In this document: positions 62,790 to 64,000 of the stretch, in pieces | Position numbering within the stretch: position 1 is the first letter of the stretch | Layout of the letters: the number at the start of each line of letters is the position of its first letter | Source: Primula veris | Taxonomy: Eukaryota > Streptophyta > Magnoliopsida > Ericales > Primulaceae | Reading direction: 5' to 3' | Assembly (NCBI GenBank): GCA_963682055.1 | Contig: OY821748.1 | Span: 3,291,001-3,355,000, forward strand | DNA: 64,000 nucleotides | Position numbers and translations under genes: made by a program | The notes under the pieces: model-generated | Seen by the model: the letters and a program-made list of their open reading frames with translations, nothing else | Database searches by the model: none | Told to the model about the DNA's origin: nothing

Positions 62790-64000
62790 ATACACATAAT
62801 CGAAATTCAAAGCCGAGTCTTTCCTGATATACCCAACCAACACCTAACCTTTCATATCCCTAATCGATACCATAACTCTCCGCGATTCAACTAAAATCAC
62901 AGAATATCATTAAGAAGACAAGTAAAGCAAAACCCAAAAATACACACGATATAAACTCAAAACGGAGTTTTTGATAATTTACCCTTCTAATATCACCTAC
63001 CCTTTCATATCCCTACACATTATCATACCTCGCCGCGATTAAAGTAAAATCGCACAAAATTATTAGCAACACAAATAAAGCAAAATCCAAAAATGCACAT
63101 GACATAAATTCAAATCGGAAGTTTACTCTATACCCTTCTAATTTCACCTACCCTTTCGTACCCCTACGCGGTACCATAACTGCTGCAATTCAACTAAAAT
63201 CGCACAACATTATTAGCACCACAAATAAAGCAAAACCCTGAAATACACATGATAGAAACTCAAAACGGAGTTTTCGTTAATTTACCCTTCTAAATTCACC
63301 TACCCTTTCGTATCCCTACACATTATCATAACTCGCCGTGATTCAAGTAAAATCGCATAATATTATTAGCAACACAGATAAACCCTAAATCCAGAAACAC
63401 ACACGATATAAATTGAGAACGGAGTTTTCGCTAATTTACCCTTCCAATCCCACCTACCCTTTCGTAAAATACGGTCCAAAATATATTATTAACACCGCAA
63501 AATATAATTGGCCATACAGATAAACCCTAAACCCAGAAACATACACGATATAAATTCAGAACGGAGTTTTCGCTAGTTTACCCTTCCAATTCCACTACCC
63601 TTTCATAAAATACATTTCTAAATCTATCATTAACACTGCAATATATAATTGGCCACACAGATAAACCCTAAACCCAGAAACACACACGATATATAAATAC
63701 AGAACGGAGTTTTCGCTAATTTACCCCTCCAATTTCACCTACCCTTCCGTAAACTACAATCCAAAATATATTATTAACAAAACCGCAAAATATAATCGGC
63801 CACACAAATAAGCAAGGGACCCAAGATAGATATATATGATCTAAACAGAATAAAAATATATTATTAGCAACACAGATAAACCCTAAACCCGGAAACACAC
63901 ACAATAGAAACACAAAACGGAGTTTTCGCTAATTTACCCTTCCAATTCCACCTACCCTTCCGTAAAATCCAATTTCCAAATATTAGTAACACCACAAAAT
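62790..64000. repeat. Tandem repeat (satellite) of about 150-bp period, running off the right edge
   Basis: At least eight copies of a unit containing ACGGAGTTTTCGCTAATTTA followed by CCCTTCCAATTCCACCTACC and, in most copies, AACCCAGAAACACACACGAT. CTACCCTTTCG/CTACCCTTCCG occurs near 62845, 62999, 63149, 63299, 63443, 63595, 63738 and 63952. Later copies are closer to each other than to the first. Confidence 0.9.

Noticed and set aside
1..64000. Functional tRNA or rRNA genes and CRISPR-like arrays
   Set aside because: None seen; the only tRNA-like promoter motifs belong to SINEs, and the tandem repeats lack spacer structure.

Overview
The window is nuclear DNA of a flowering plant, almost certainly a eudicot. 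It is AT-rich, its genes are broken by many GT-AG introns, and the recognisable proteins (plant DC1/C1-like proteins, EPSIN2-type epsin, callose synthase 5, ARIADNE RBR ligase) are typical of land plants. Most genes had to be built by hand from splice sites and reading-frame continuity, so single-exon reading frames badly under-represent the content. I could not run similarity searches; family names rest on recognised protein motifs.

Layout, left to right. (1) 1-3565, minus strand: the 5' half of a Ty1/copia LTR retrotransposon (5' LTR, primer binding site, intact gag, protease and start of integrase; the rest lies off the left edge). It has inserted into the coding start of a DC1-domain gene whose 5' end survives at 3566-3690. 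(2) A 5'-truncated LINE with target-site duplications (4343-4842). (3) 5021-6921, plus strand: an intact DC1 zinc-finger gene, head-to-head paralog of the broken one. (4) 6922-10250: gene-poor DNA with small transposon relics. (5) 10250-20897, plus: an EPSIN2-like clathrin adaptor gene, 13 coding exons and 743 aa, with a long repeat-bearing 5'-UTR intron. (6) 27324-21957, minus: a seven-exon gene for a predicted organelle-targeted membrane protein of unknown function; its first intron holds a copy of the end of the neighbouring ARIADNE gene. (7) 27474-28192: a hAT-type MITE with 8-bp target duplications. (8) 47402-29034, minus: a complete 42-exon callose synthase 5 (GSL2) gene, 1916 aa, every exon junction in frame, with two GC donors and one GA donor, and many small transposons in its introns. 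(9) 51101-49971, minus: an intronless 376-aa protein I do not recognise. (10) 61625-53873, minus: the last 14 exons of an ARIADNE-type RBR ubiquitin ligase; its first exon is not seen and probably lies beyond 64000, past an approximately 150-bp tandem repeat that starts near 62790 and runs off the right edge.

The genes do not form a pathway: neighbourhood in plants is seldom functional. Epsin (vesicle budding), callose synthase 5 (plasma-membrane glucan synthesis, pollen wall) and ARIADNE (ubiquitin transfer) are housekeeping or developmental genes. The most interesting material lies between and inside them: a copia element whose coding start sits in the LTR and whose predicted intron removes the primer binding site, a repeated module with ACGT and E2F-like motifs around the callose synthase promoter, a mutated splice donor in an otherwise perfect callose synthase gene, a 32-bp perfect intronic hairpin, an inverted pair of gene fragments in an epsin intron, and a shared ARIADNE-tail fragment fused to a copy of another gene's splice junction.
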